This document shows positions 54,301 to 64,000 of a DNA stretch of 64,000 bases, in pieces. The notes under the pieces are model-generated. The model did no database searches. It had not been told where the DNA came from and saw only the letters and a program-made list of their open reading frames with translations. Made by a program: the position numbers and the translations under genes. The stretch's first letter is position 1; the number at the start of each line of letters is the position of its first letter. This stretch comes from Cristatella mucedo (Eukaryota; Bryozoa; Phylactolaemata; Cristatellidae): positions 466,001 to 530,000 of the forward strand of contig WPIO01000064.1 in the NCBI GenBank assembly GCA_009760855.2, in the 5' to 3' direction.

Positions 54301-55665
54301 AGCAGCAGTGCTCCTACTAAATTCCAGCGTTTTTTGCGCATACACGTTCTCGTGCCATGCACTGGAATTGACTGAAGCGGCCCGCGGGCCAATACCGCAA
54401 TCTACAGTAATCCAATAAAAAATGCCCCGACAAGTGTGTGAGCGCACAGTGAGCGTTACGTAGTATGATAACTACAGCTTCAAACGGCCGATCTCTAGTC
54501 AATTTGAAACGGATTGCGTTAGAAGACGGGCTACTGCCTTACTTTCCTTTCCTTACTTTTCTTACTTTACTTACTTGCCGCGCATTGCCCTAGATTTACG
54601 TTTACTATTGTTTAAAAGGAGGTTGTTGTTGCACTTTTGATGCATTGTGCTGCAATATGCGAGAAAGAATGGAGCTTCTGTCAGCAACTATCGGTCTAGT
54701 TGTAATAGACCGTCGCGGATTGGCGTATTTCGTCGGTCATTGCCGTCGATTGCCATGCGTTGCCGTCTATTGAACGCGCATAATCGGTGAAAATTATGCG
54801 CGAGCACCGTTAAATGTTACAAGGAATCAGAGTTACAGTTTCACGAAGTCAACCTTGTCGATTTTTCTTGCATTGCGTTGTTGGCCCCGACCATTGCCGT
54901 CGATTGTCGTGCATTTCTGACAGGTAAACAGCAGAGCAGTTTTAAAATGCCATGGTTTCACTTTAGACGCGGCGAAATGTTGTATGCAATGACAATAATA
55001 GCTTAGCATTGCAAATATCTCGTCAGCTGGCCACGGTTTCGGGGTAATGGCCCGGGCCATTGCTCTCAATCGCCATTCACTGCTCGCAATTGTGCGTGAG
55101 CGATGGGTTGCAAGGATTTGATTGGACTTTTAAACAGTAGTCTGTGATAAGTAAGAAAGTTTGATCAAGCCATTTTCCGGTGATTTGCGATGGATCATAA
55201 TGGTTTGCCGTTTTGATGAGCCATTGCCACCGACTGCTATGCTTTGGCCGAGATTGAACGCACAGAGTAGGCTGAAAGTAGGTGCTTGCGCACTGATATG
55301 TTACGTGGAATAAGGATTGGAGCTTCGTGCAGCCGAGTTCTTGTAGATCTGCCAAAGAGTCGTGGTATTGGTCCCTGCCATTGCTGTCGATTGCCGTGCG
55401 TTGTTAATAATTCACGCACAAATAGCTTGATTGTTCTACTGTTTCATTTTGAACACAATGAAATATTAAATTCTATGAGCTTTGCGAAGCCAATTTGTAG
55501 TCAACTTGCCACGGATTTTAATAGATTGATGCTTCGAGCCGAGCCGTTGCCGTATATTTCGATTCATTTCCCGAGATTGTGCGAGCAATATTAGTTAAAA
55601 TGATATGGTCTTACTCTAAACAGTGCGTTTTGCAATACGAATTCAAAATTGGAGCATTGAGAAAT
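54300..55665. repeat. Second satellite-like field of ~165-bp units
   Basis: 54300-54500 carries inverted units and 54500-55665 forward units, with cores at about 54737, 54888, 55049, 55218, 55369 and 55540 (spacing 151-171). The order of unit variants is the same as in 26640-27720 and 32240-32515, and the right end joins LINE sequence at the same point as at 32515. Confidence 0.85.
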
Positions 55666-57480
55666 CAAGGTGACTCGAAACTCGTGACAGAACGTTGAAG
55701 TCGATGCGGTTCTTGACAGGGAGCCAGTGCAGGTCGGCGAGAAGTGGTGTGATGTAGCAACTGCGACGCTCACAACCGACAAGCCTAGCTGCAGAGTTTG
55801 ACCCCAAGTGAAAGCGCCTAAATTGCACAGGCCGGTAGAACAGCAAGCAGTGAATTATAGAAGGTGGGACGGGATGTCGTAAATGCATTGACCAATTAGG
55901 ATTTAGTATCCCTGTCTAAGCTTGCCCGAATTTTAGCAATGTCATAAAGCTGAAATTAGGCAGACGACTTTACAACTGATGTGGTCATCTACTGAAAGGT
56001 TACTTCGGAACATTATACCTAGATTTCGTGCACATGCAACAGAAGATATGCTGCAGGTGCCGTTTTTCAGCGTTGAGCTTACCAAAGTCAGCCCACAAGT
56101 AGTAAATTGGTTGTATCGTCATTCAATTTGAGACAGTTTGCTGCCATCCCTTTGCGAATGTCAGCAATACATGCAGCATGGGAGTTGAGAAAATTCAATA
56201 TACTGGAGGCCTTTAAGCGACCAAAGCAAAGGTAAAACTGAGTGTCATATGCATAGGAGTGAAAGGTTAGATTGTACTTGGCGATAGGTAAGTATAAACT
56301 GTAAAAAGAAGAGGACTAAGCACAAAGCGTGAGGTATCCCGTACTATCAGTGGCACCTCGGACCATCTAAGTATGACCATCTACGTGGACCATAAGGTGA
56401 TCATCTGTATCAGTAGCTTCTGAAAGATCAATCAACACAAGCAGAGAAACTTTACTCAAGTCTTCACACCTGAGAAGCTCTCTATACACCCTAAGCAAAG
56501 CTGCCTCAGTCAACTGATTAGCTCTAAATGTAGACTTTCTTACCTGCTAGGTTTGAAGTTTCGATGTGAAAGAGAGTTCAGCTGGTTTGCCACAACTCGC
56601 TCCTGTGTTTTTGTTGTAAAGTAATGTAGTGTATCTCCGTCAGGAACTCCACAAAAACATAAAGACCATGTGGGTGTTACGCAGGAGAGTTTTGTATAGC
56701 GAACTCACAGCCTAAGCGGCTTTCGGTACGCATTCGGTAGCCAACAGACTTCTTCTCACGCAACAAAGAGAAAGTGGGAAGCATAGCAAAGTTAGGGGAG
56801 CAGTTGAGGTAGTGAGTAGCATAGAAGTAGCAGTTCAGGACCGCTGAAAAAGATGTGCCATAGTCGGCAGTTGGAGAGTAGACGTCGTTGCGTAAGAATT
56901 GTGGAAGCGAGTTCCACAGTCTAGGACCTGCAGAGCTAAAGCTTCTGTCGCCACCTGTCTTTAAGCGGAGGAATGGGAAAGCTAATTTATTGTCCACACA
57001 GGATCTGAGGGCGCGAAACGGCTAAAACTGATGCAGCAGTGCAGCTAGGTACGAAGGAGCCAAGCCGTGGCGGGCCTTGTGGGTCAGCGTAATAACTTTG
57101 CCCTGTATCCTTTGCTCAACCGGCAACCATCCTAGCTCTTTCAGCAGAGGTGACACGTGCTCAACCGCTGGGACTTGAAGACCAGCCTTGCAGCCATATT
57201 CATAGTCCGCTGTAGTGGCATGGCAGAAGGGGATTTGGTCAGAATCTGCTTTAGTTATCTTAGTCTAGTGTTGCTTTCTTAATTAGGGGCTTAACTGTAA
57301 ATCCTTCTTGAAAGTTGTAGAGACATGACCTGAGGCTAAGGACATATTTATTGTTTTAGTTATGCATGTCAGCAGCAAAGAGGATGCATCATAGGAGTAG
57401 GACGATGGGAATAGAGTCGAGGGGTAGTCTTCTTTGACTGTGATATGAATGTCAGGACGAGGTCACTCGTGCCCTACTTG
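55665..57480 (-). mobile_element. Old LINE family A copy, interrupted by a LINE family B fragment
   Basis: Minus-strand pieces: KNRIDFNVLS, SNSAARLVGCERRSCYITPL, further decayed reverse-transcriptase coding (complement of CTGAAAGATCAATCAACACA near 56427), up to 56617, and again from 57250 to 57480. No long frame. Target into which LINE B (56618-57250) inserted. Confidence 0.7.
56618..57250 (-). mobile_element. LINE family B, 3' part
   Basis: Minus frame 56997-56677 encodes LRLKTGGDRSFSSAGPRLWN to IQNSPA, as at 22551-23051. To the right the match continues with older coding to about 57250. Confidence 0.8.
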
Positions 57481-58750
57481 AATACTGATTCTTGAACATT
57501 GAGTTAATGCAAGGAAATAAAGAAGTGGAGTACGGTGGAGTTGCTTTCGAAGGACAGCAGTCCAGAGAGGATGCTGCTTCCTTAGAAGTGGACTTTCAGC
57601 TATTGGCTACTTTGCTGACAAGGAAGGCGTAAAAGCGATCAGTCAGATGACAATCAAACTGCTTACGCTGCGACCCGCAGAGATCCCAATCGGGCAGCTG
57701 CACGAGCCAGCTGCAAATCTCTGCTTATCTCTGCTTATCTCTTATCTCTTATATCTGCTTATCTTATGCTTATCTCAAATCTCAGCCAATAACCGCCATC
57801 GCTGCACAGGTCGGGTAAAGAAAAGTACCGCGGTACTTCAGTGGTTGTCAAAGCAAAATCAGAAGCTTATAGCTGGCTAAGCCAGCAATTGGATCACACA
57901 ACGCTGCGATCTTGAAAGGGTCTCGTATAGCCAGACAGCTATTGAGCCTGCGACCTTCGTAACAAAAAGCATCGGACATAGGAACTTCTATCTCGAGAGA
58001 AGAGCTCAAAGAATGCTTTCCTTTCCTGCTGCCCTCCGGTACTCTCTGGTCGTATTTGGTCGCGGCGGCGCCTCCAATCGCTCAATGAGCTCTCATTCTT
58101 CTGAACCCGCCGCTAGCCGCAGATCGCATTCTGTGCATCTCGCGAGCTTGACAACCCTAGAGTTTGAGTGGTCAACAGCAGTGAACAACCAGTCATTAGC
58201 ACTCCACGATACAAGGAGAGAGCTATGAGCGTTCTGAGATCGGATTTGCAATACCTATGTCTCGAGTAGCACTCTTAAAATTCTCAAATAATTTTCCTAT
58301 GTCACCCTTGATTATTTTTTGTAGGACAGTCTTACAGCTGCAAGTACGGGACACCGTGCAGAACACCAAAGGGGGCTCAAAGGTACGTTTGTTCATACAT
58401 ACGCCGCTGCGGGCCACTACGCGATCGCCCTGCCTGGCGTCTTGTCGTAACTCACTATCCTCTGCAGGCCTTTGCTAAACACTCACCGCCACAAATCACA
58501 AAGGCCCATAAACCAACAGCAGCATTATAAACTCGGCTGGGCCATCAATAACTCTAGCTCATAAAGTGGCCGTAGTGGAATAACAAGGCGATAAATGCGA
58601 CCGATCCATAAACTACGAATACCATCGACCAGCAACATTTACAACAACGAAAGTCAAAGTGCGTGGCCTATTCGTTTGACATCCAATCTATAAGTTTCGT
58701 TTTAGCCGCCAATCTTCGCGATAAGTAATCGTTGCGGGATGCCTCTCTGA
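57480..58750. other. No recognisable feature
   Basis: Mixed DNA, a short (CTTATCT)n-like run at 57720-57775, several short frames. Nothing supported as a gene. Confidence 0.4.
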
Positions 58751-58754
58751 TTAT

Positions 58755-59390
58755 TATCTTAAAATCGGGCTCCACGTTCTTATATATATATATATATATA
58801 TTTGTATAATCCGTATAATAATTAAATAAATAAATTTATATATAAGAAATATATATAATTCATTATTTAATCCGTAATAATACTCACCCATATTGTTTCC
58901 CTTTAAATAAAGCAATACAATTACCTTTGGATGTGGATTATTGCAAAATTATAGCGATTAGTAGCTTATTGGGCAGACTTAATCAGGAAGGATACGATTG
59001 GATAACTAGGGAGTACGGGGCTACCCGTGCTTCATCATATTGGAGCTAGCCGTCGAAAGGGCAGGCTGACAGGGCAGCTCTGTTTGCGCCGAGTTCAAGG
59101 TAAGACCCTGTCGCTCTGGGATTAAATCATTTCGTTCGCTTACCAGTGAGTGACAGCAGCGGCAGCGGAAGTGCGGCGTAGCTTGCAGCCAGTGCTTTTC
59201 TCGGGCGAGCGCGGCGGGGCGAGCGACCAAAGGATTTCGCTCATACCGAGGAGGCCACCCGCCGGTCGGCGGCGGCCCACGCCCGCCGCTCGCCGCTCTC
59301 CGCCGCTCGGTTCCGGTCGAGCTTACGCGCGAAGCCTGAGCGGGCGGGCGAGCGAGCGCCGCCTCGCAGTGGTCGTAAGTTTGTTTTAGT
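58755..59390 (+). promoter_or_regulatory. Upstream block P1, second copy (putative promoter of the PNT gene)
   Basis: Aligns with 32845-33490. AT-rich lead with (TA)n at 58781-58802, then CpG-rich DNA from about 59050, the conserved AAGGTAAGACC (59098-59108), and AAGGATTTCGCTCATACC. Lies 0.8 kb upstream of the start codon proposed at 60207. Confidence 0.5.
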
Positions 59391-60160
59391 GGTCGGGGGG
59401 GGGGGCGGCGCCCGAGAATGGCCGACGCGCGCGGTCTGTTCTCTCACGCGGCTAAGGTGCGGCGGCGGCGCCACCGGGGTCCTGGAAGTTAGCCGGGAGG
59501 ATGCCTCCGGGGCGTTTTCCTCGGTCGCGGCGGCGATCGCGGAGGCCGTCGTACGTACGGACGCGGTCGTCGGCGATCGGACGAGGCCTTTCGAGGGGCG
59601 CGTCATCCTGCAGCCGCTGTCTGCCCTGGCGCCGCCACCGCGCCGAGAGTTACAGCGCGAGAAAAGGAGTGGGCCGCGGCGTTCGCCTGGGGGAGGGGCG
59701 GCTCCTTGCGGAAGCGGGCGAGCCGCGCCGTGCCGCTTAGCGGCCGCCGGCTGACCCGTTCTCGGTTATTAACTGACGCCGCGGCGCCAACGTTCTATCG
59801 GCGCCGCTTGCTGCGAGAGATAGAGGACAGTCTCGTCTGACAGTGGCAACTCCGCTGCGCGTCGGAGCTGTCTCCTCCGCTGCCACCAAGCAGCCCAAAG
59901 CGGTGCTGCGTTTCCAGTCGATGATTTCGCGATCGTCGAGATTCTCAAATTGAACAAACGCCGATTGGCAGACGCGTATCGCGCCACCGGTTATCGCTAG
60001 CGGTTACCGTGCTTTTTGCACTGTGCTGTGCATTTAGGCAACTTGACGTTGTTTGCTGCAGTTCTGGAATTCGCGACCATTCGACTCGCTGCTACCAAAA
60101 AATGCTCTCGCCTTATTGTTTCTTTAGGGCTGAGTGAGCTTTGAGCAGTTGGCCATTCTT
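59390..60160 (+). promoter_or_regulatory. CpG island downstream of block P1, probable 5' untranslated region
   Basis: Very high CpG density to about 59760. Long open frames on both strands (59389-59754 +, 59606-59241 -) are what GC-rich DNA gives by chance and match nothing known. Probably the transcription start region of the gene starting at 60207. Confidence 0.45.
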
Positions 60161-60206
60161 TTATGCAAACTAATTCGTTACTTATGCGCTTCGCTGTAGC
60201 GAGAGG

Positions 60207-60690
60207 ATGGAGAACTTGTGGATTGAAGACGCAAATTTCGCACGAAGAAAGAGTCAACTGGAAATTCCGCAGGGTAATTAAAGCAGATTTTGACGTTTTT
60301 CGCTTTCTTCTTTATTTCGTCCGAATGGATTGCAGAGCGATAGAAGCGCACGAGCCTCCTTGTTGTGTTTGTGAATTCACTCATTCGGCCACACGAGTGA
60401 CGTGACTTTATTTACGGTCGTACCCCTGTCTCAGCAACCGCCAGCGGAAAGTGCTGCCGTTTTTTCTCAACAGACCCAATGCTGTGGAGTTCACAGCATG
60501 TGCACGAATGGATGAAATGGGCAGCTACTACATTCAAGCTAAATGGCGTGGACTTGAACGGGTTTCAAGTGCCTGGTCAGCAGCTGTTCAGTTTGCAACG
60601 CGATCAGTGGAAGCAGTTCGTGCCTTGCGAGACAAACCATCAGTTCTGGACGCACCTCGAAGTTTTGTTGACACACAAGACTGTCAGTAC
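60207..60690 (+). CDS. GABPA-like paralogue, first two coding exons with a diverged Pointed domain (partial)
   Basis: Exon 1: ATG at 60207 (good context, A at -3 and G at +4) to 60273, donor GTAATT; it encodes MENLWIEDANFARRKSQLEI, which aligns with the end of GABPA exon F ([18 protein letters not shown]). Exon 2: acceptor TTCTCAACAG, 60474 to about 60690, encoding DPMLWSSQHVHEWMKWAATT through FWTHLEVLLTHKT. About 33 of 72 residues match the Pointed domain at 18876. Phase 1 at the junction is the same as GABPA F-G. The exon's donor is uncertain (GTACAG at 60691 or GTCAGT at 60683). No OST exons precede it. The rest, with or without an ETS domain, should lie right of the LINE, beyond the window. 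The PNT core is kept without stops, so it is likely a real gene. Confidence 0.72.
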
Positions 60691-61197
60691 GTACAGTATT
60701 GCATGCTGAGAATGAACTATGTCCTCGCCGCTGTGGGGGGACGCTGCATTTCCTGTCCACTCGCTTGGTTCTTTGTTTGAGCTTAACTCGCGCGTTCCAT
60801 CTACGATTGGTTTGCCTGCTGGCAACGTGGTACACTGAAAAGCTCGGACATGAGACGGTAGAGCAAGGGGTCGCGAGTGTCTTTGCCGTTTGCTCTTGCC
60901 ACAAGCGATTATTTATTGCCTTTGGGAGCTGTGGTGGTACCAAATGCCAATAGTGCATGAATAATAATAATAATAATAATATTGCACTTGATAAAGCGCC
61001 CTCAGAGAACTTAATCTCTTTCTAGGCGCTTTACATTTGCTGCAAAGTGATACGCAATAGAATAGTAAGTAAAATCATGCTTGAAAAACAAACAAAATGA
61101 ATAACATGGTTAGGGGTTACATGCACTGGGTCAGCATGCAAATGTGGTTAGTGGCAGCATGAACAGTGTCAGCACGCATAAGCACATCGAGGACGAA

Positions 61198-63000
61198 TCA
61201 CAAGGACCCACTAAATGCTGTCCTAAATAGGTATGTTTTTAAGTTTCTTTTAAATGTGGTCAGGTCAGGGGATGTTCTGATGCAGGTCGGGAGGGAGTTC
61301 CAGGCTGTGGGAGCATACGAGCTAAATGCACGGTCTCCAAAGGATTTAAGGTTTGTACGAGGTATTTCTAGACTGTTGGATTCCGAAAAGCGAGTGGTAC
61401 TATGCTTTGCCTGATGGGGTAGTATCTCTGAAAGATAGGCTGGAGCCATAGAATGAAGAGACCTAAAAGTGAGCGACAAAACCTTGAAGTCAATCCGTTG
61501 CTTGACTGGTAACCAGTGCAGGTCGGCGAGAAGTGGAGTAATGTGGCAACTGCGACGCTCACGACAGACAAGCCTAGCTGCAGAGTTTTGCACCAGCTGC
61601 AATCGCCTGATCGCACATGCTGGTAGGCCAGTAAGCAGTGAGTTGCAGAAGTCGAGACGAGATGTCACGAATGCATGGACCAACTTGGACGTGGTATCCT
61701 TATCTAAACAAGCCCTAATTTTAGCAATGTTATGAAGCTGAAAATAGGCAGATTTGACTGTGGAGCTGATGTGGTCGTCTAACGAGAGGTCGCTTTGGAA
61801 TATGACACCTAGATTTCGAGCTGATGCAACTGGAGATATGCTGGCAGAGCCAATTTTGAGCGTCAGCCTTTCAAATTTCTGAATAACACTAGGTTTGCCC
61901 ATAACTAGTAAGTTAGTTTTATCATCGTTTAGTTTTAGAAAATTTGCTGCCATCCATGATCGGATGTCATCAATGCATGCAGCAAGTGAGTTGAGAGAAT
62001 TTGAGGTGCTCGAAGGCTGGGAGGGATCAAAGCAAAGGTACAACTGAGTGTCATCCGCATAGAAGTGAAAGCCTAGATTGTGCTTGGCAATCACATCAGC
62101 GAGAGGGAGAGTATAAACGGTGAAAAGGACCGGACCTAGCACAGAGCACTGAGGTACTCCATATTTTAGAGGTACTTCAGATGATCTTTGTCCATTCACG
62201 TCAACACTCTGGAGTCTCCCACTGAGATAGGACCTGAACCACTGCAGAGCAGTGCCAGTGATGCCCAGGCGAGATGAGAGGCGCTCTAGAAGTACTTTGT
62301 GATCGATGGTATCAAAAGCTGCCGAAAGATCGAGCAAAACAAGAAGAGACACTCTACCCATGTCTGCATTCCTAAGTAGGTCGTTGTATACCCGAAGCAA
62401 TGCTGACTCTGTGGAGTGATTAGCTCTAAAGCCAGACTGGAACTTACTAGCAAGGTGTGAGGTTTCGATATACGAGTTCAGCTGGTCTGCCACGACCCGT
62501 TCCAGTGTCTTTGATAGGAATGGTAGAAGGGAGACTGGGCGGTAGTTGCTTAAGTTCTCTTGGTCTAGTGTAGCTTTCTTGAGAAGTGGCCTGACTACAG
62601 CTTTTTTGAAAGGTACTGGGACCTGACCTGAGGCTAATGACATATTAATGATGTTGGTTATGCATGGCAATAGCAGATCAATGCAACGTAGGAGCAGGAC
62701 AGTGGAAATAGGGTCCAGTGGACTTGTTGTCTTCTTTGATTGAGATACGAGCTTTAGGACTACATCACTGGTGACCTGTTTAAATGCAGACATTGAGGCG
62801 CAGCCAGGAACCGAGGAACAGCATTCTAGTGGGAAGGTTGTCATCACAGGGATGGATTCCCTGATTTTGTCTATCTTCTGCACAAAGAATCGAGAGAAGC
62901 GATCGGCTAGATCATCACAAGGATCGTCTGGTAAGGAGCTAACCTGGGAACGGTTGAGGAGATGGTTTATTGTCGACATCAGCATTTTTGGATTGTGCAT
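61198..63000 (-). CDS. LINE reverse transcriptase (600 residues, internal start)
   Basis: Polymerase of an L2/CR1-type non-LTR retrotransposon, which copies its own RNA at a nicked target. RT motifs in order: RPLLKKATLDQ and NYRPVSLLPFLSKT (137-165), FQSGFRANHSTESAL (187-201), LDLSAAFDTIDH with the first catalytic Asp (223-234), GVPQCSVLGP (281-290), active site YADDTQLY (314-321), then the family C-terminal region [20 protein letters not shown] and AWNSLPT...FKRNLKTYLF. C285 replaces the Gly found in the copy at 49078 and in nearly all reverse transcriptases (GVPQG), so activity is doubtful. The ATG is internal: the same frame extends upstream to about 63175, where it breaks from the endonuclease frame. 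Confidence 0.93.
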   Translation of the reverse strand: MHNPKMLMSTINHLLNRSQVSSLPDDPCDDLADRFSRFFVQKIDKIRESIPVMTTFPLECCSSVPGCASMSAFKQVTSDVVLKLVSQSKKTTSPLDPISTVLLLRCIDLLLPCITNIINMSLASGQVPVPFKKAVVRPLLKKATLDQENLSNYRPVSLLPFLSKTLERVVADQLNSYIETSHLASKFQSGFRANHSTESALLRVYNDLLRNADMGRVSLLVLLDLSAAFDTIDHKVLLERLSSRLGITGTALQWFRSYLSGRLQSVDVNGQRSSEVPLKYGVPQCSVLGPVLFTVYTLPLADVIAKHNLGFHFYADDTQLYLCFDPSQPSSTSNSLNSLAACIDDIRSWMAANFLKLNDDKTNLLVMGKPSVIQKFERLTLKIGSASISPVASARNLGVIFQSDLSLDDHISSTVKSAYFQLHNIAKIRACLDKDTTSKLVHAFVTSRLDFCNSLLTGLPACAIRRLQLVQNSAARLVCRERRSCHITPLLADLHWLPVKQRIDFKVLSLTFRSLHSMAPAYLSEILPHQAKHSTTRFSESNSLEIPRTNLKSFGDRAFSSYAPTAWNSLPTCIRTSPDLTTFKRNLKTYLFRTAFSGSL

Positions 63001-63154
63001 CTGTGATTCAACAATGTTTCTATAGAAGCTAGACTTAGCCTTTGCTAGGATCGATTGGTACGACCTACAGTAGTCTTCATATGCCTGTCGATGGACAGTT
63101 AGTCCGGATCTTTTGTATGCCTTTTCAAGCTTTCGTTTAGTAGACTTGGCTAGT

Positions 63155-64000
63155 TTAATGTCTGTGGTAAACCATAGGCCGTCTGGGCGGGGGGCGCACA
63201 GTGCGCTTTGTCAAAGGTGCAAACTCGTCGAGCGTGTCAGCTAGTGTCGTGTTGTAGCAATCTACCAGTGATGACAGATCGGAGGGAGGACTGAGCAGCA
63301 AAGGTGAAGCAGATATGCTCGCACGGACAGCATCGATGTCAAGGGTCTTGAGGTTTCGCGATTCACAGGTTATTTTAGAGGAGAATGTGGGCACACACTG
63401 TAGATTGAATGAGATCTGCATGTGGTCAGATAAGCAGGATTTGGTGATAACTGGTGATGACAAAGTGCAGTTATATGAGAAAATTTGGTCGAGTGTGTGA
63501 CCCTTGATGTGGGTAGGGCCATGCACATGAGCCACAAGAGATAATGAGTCTGTCAATGTACGAAATTCGGTGCTGAAAGCGTCAGATAAGTTATCAAAGT
63601 GAACGTTGAAATCACCCATAACGAGGAAGGATCGATTTCTTGCACACAGAATCGAAATGAGATCGGAGAAATCTGAGATAAAGGAGGATTTGGTACCTGG
63701 TGGGCGATAGACTACTGCCACTATCGGTAGCTTGTTTTCGGGTGAGACCAGGACAATTGATTCAAAAGACTGCTTCGAGGGTACCGCAAATGGCTTGAGG
63801 TTGAATTTCGAGCGCACGATCATAGCAACTCCACCTCCAGTTTTGATTGATCTAGGGGTGTGAAAGAACGTGAAACCAGATGGAGTAGCGTCTTTAATTG
63901 TCGGGCAGTTTATCGATTTCAGCCAAGTTTCAGTTAGGGCGAGCCGGTCGATACCATTTTCAGAAGGAGAAAGGAAAAAGATATCATTATAGTGGCTATA
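63155..64000 (-). CDS. LINE endonuclease domain (partial at window edge)
   Basis: Exonuclease-endonuclease-phosphatase-type nuclease that nicks the target for reverse transcription. Visible motifs: LTETWL (catalytic Glu region, about 63900), VVYRPPGTKSSF, VMGDFNVHFD, and LSDHMQISF with the catalytic Asp-His pair. The frame is open to position 64000 and stops at 63155, after TVRPPPRRPM. The reverse-transcriptase frame runs on from about 63175 in a different phase; the switch lies at a run of six G (about 63188-63193), so a single indel in that run separates the two halves. Confidence 0.9.
   Translation of the reverse strand, partial: YSHYNDIFFLSPSENGIDRLALTETWLKSINCPTIKDATPSGFTFFHTPRSIKTGGGVAMIVRSKFNLKPFAVPSKQSFESIVLVSPENKLPIVAVVYRPPGTKSSFISDFSDLISILCARNRSFLVMGDFNVHFDNLSDAFSTEFRTLTDSLSLVAHVHGPTHIKGHTLDQIFSYNCTLSSPVITKSCLSDHMQISFNLQCVPTFSSKITCESRNLKTLDIDAVRASISASPLLLSPPSDLSSLVDCYNTTLADTLDEFAPLTKRTVRPPPRRPMVYHRH

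Larger units (their letters stand above)
60958..64000 (-). mobile_element. Nearly full-length LINE family A (L2/CR1-like), running off the window
   Basis: The 3' end is at 60958-60982 with (AAT)n, then the hairpin region AGCGCCCTCAGAGAACTTAA. On the minus strand come a 3' untranslated region, reverse transcriptase (63000-61198) and apurinic-type endonuclease (from the window edge to 63155). It is the reference copy for all family A fragments in the window. Confidence 0.93.

Noticed and set aside
59389-59754. 121-codon frame MVGGGG... as a gene
   Set aside because: The opposite strand has an equally long frame at 59241-59606; low-complexity GC-rich translation typical of a CpG island.

Overview
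The window is eukaryotic and almost certainly from an invertebrate animal. The genes are split by introns of 0.1-4 kb with GT-AG sites. The best-supported gene is an orthologue of GABPA, an animal-specific ETS transcription factor. Most of the remaining DNA is animal-type transposable elements: L2/CR1-like LINEs with (ATT)n tails, tRNA-derived SINEs, a ZBED-type hAT element and a Tigger/pogo remnant. I cannot name the species.

Layout. Positions 1-9.7 kb are repeat-rich upstream DNA with one weak promoter candidate near 4.94 kb. Positions 9,742-21,461 hold a complete 11-exon GABPA gene (+ strand, 518 codons by my splicing) with all three expected domains: N-terminal OST-like domain, Pointed (PNT/SAM) domain and ETS domain. 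A GC-rich block follows at 23.4-24.3 kb, then a degenerate telomere-like CCCTAAA tract and a 7-kb field of diverged ~165-bp repeats (25.4-32.5 kb). That field is interrupted by a 3,206-bp hAT transposon with a perfect 8-bp target duplication.

Positions 32.8-53.2 kb are a second, decayed copy of the same locus. It has its own GC-rich upstream block (33.1 kb), eight of the eleven GABPA exons and the same downstream GC-rich block (52.7 kb). It lacks the start exon and both PNT-region exons, carries three frameshifts and is swollen by LINE, SINE and solo-LTR insertions. Its main ETS exon is nevertheless almost unchanged. A second piece of the ~165-bp repeat field (54.3-55.7 kb) then leads to a third unit. 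This has another copy of the 33-kb upstream block (58.8-59.4 kb), followed at once by a short start exon (60,207) and a clearly diverged PNT exon (60,474), the beginning of a GABPA-like paralogue without the N-terminal domain. The right end (60,958-64,000) is a nearly full-length LINE on the minus strand with endonuclease and reverse transcriptase.

Overall the window reads as an imperfect tandem array of a GABPA-type locus: upstream GC block, ETS-family gene, downstream GC block, satellite-like field, repeated at about 26-29 kb spacing. Domain loss and transposon insertion have reshaped each unit differently. I found no bacterial-type system, CRISPR array, rRNA gene or convincing functional tRNA gene.
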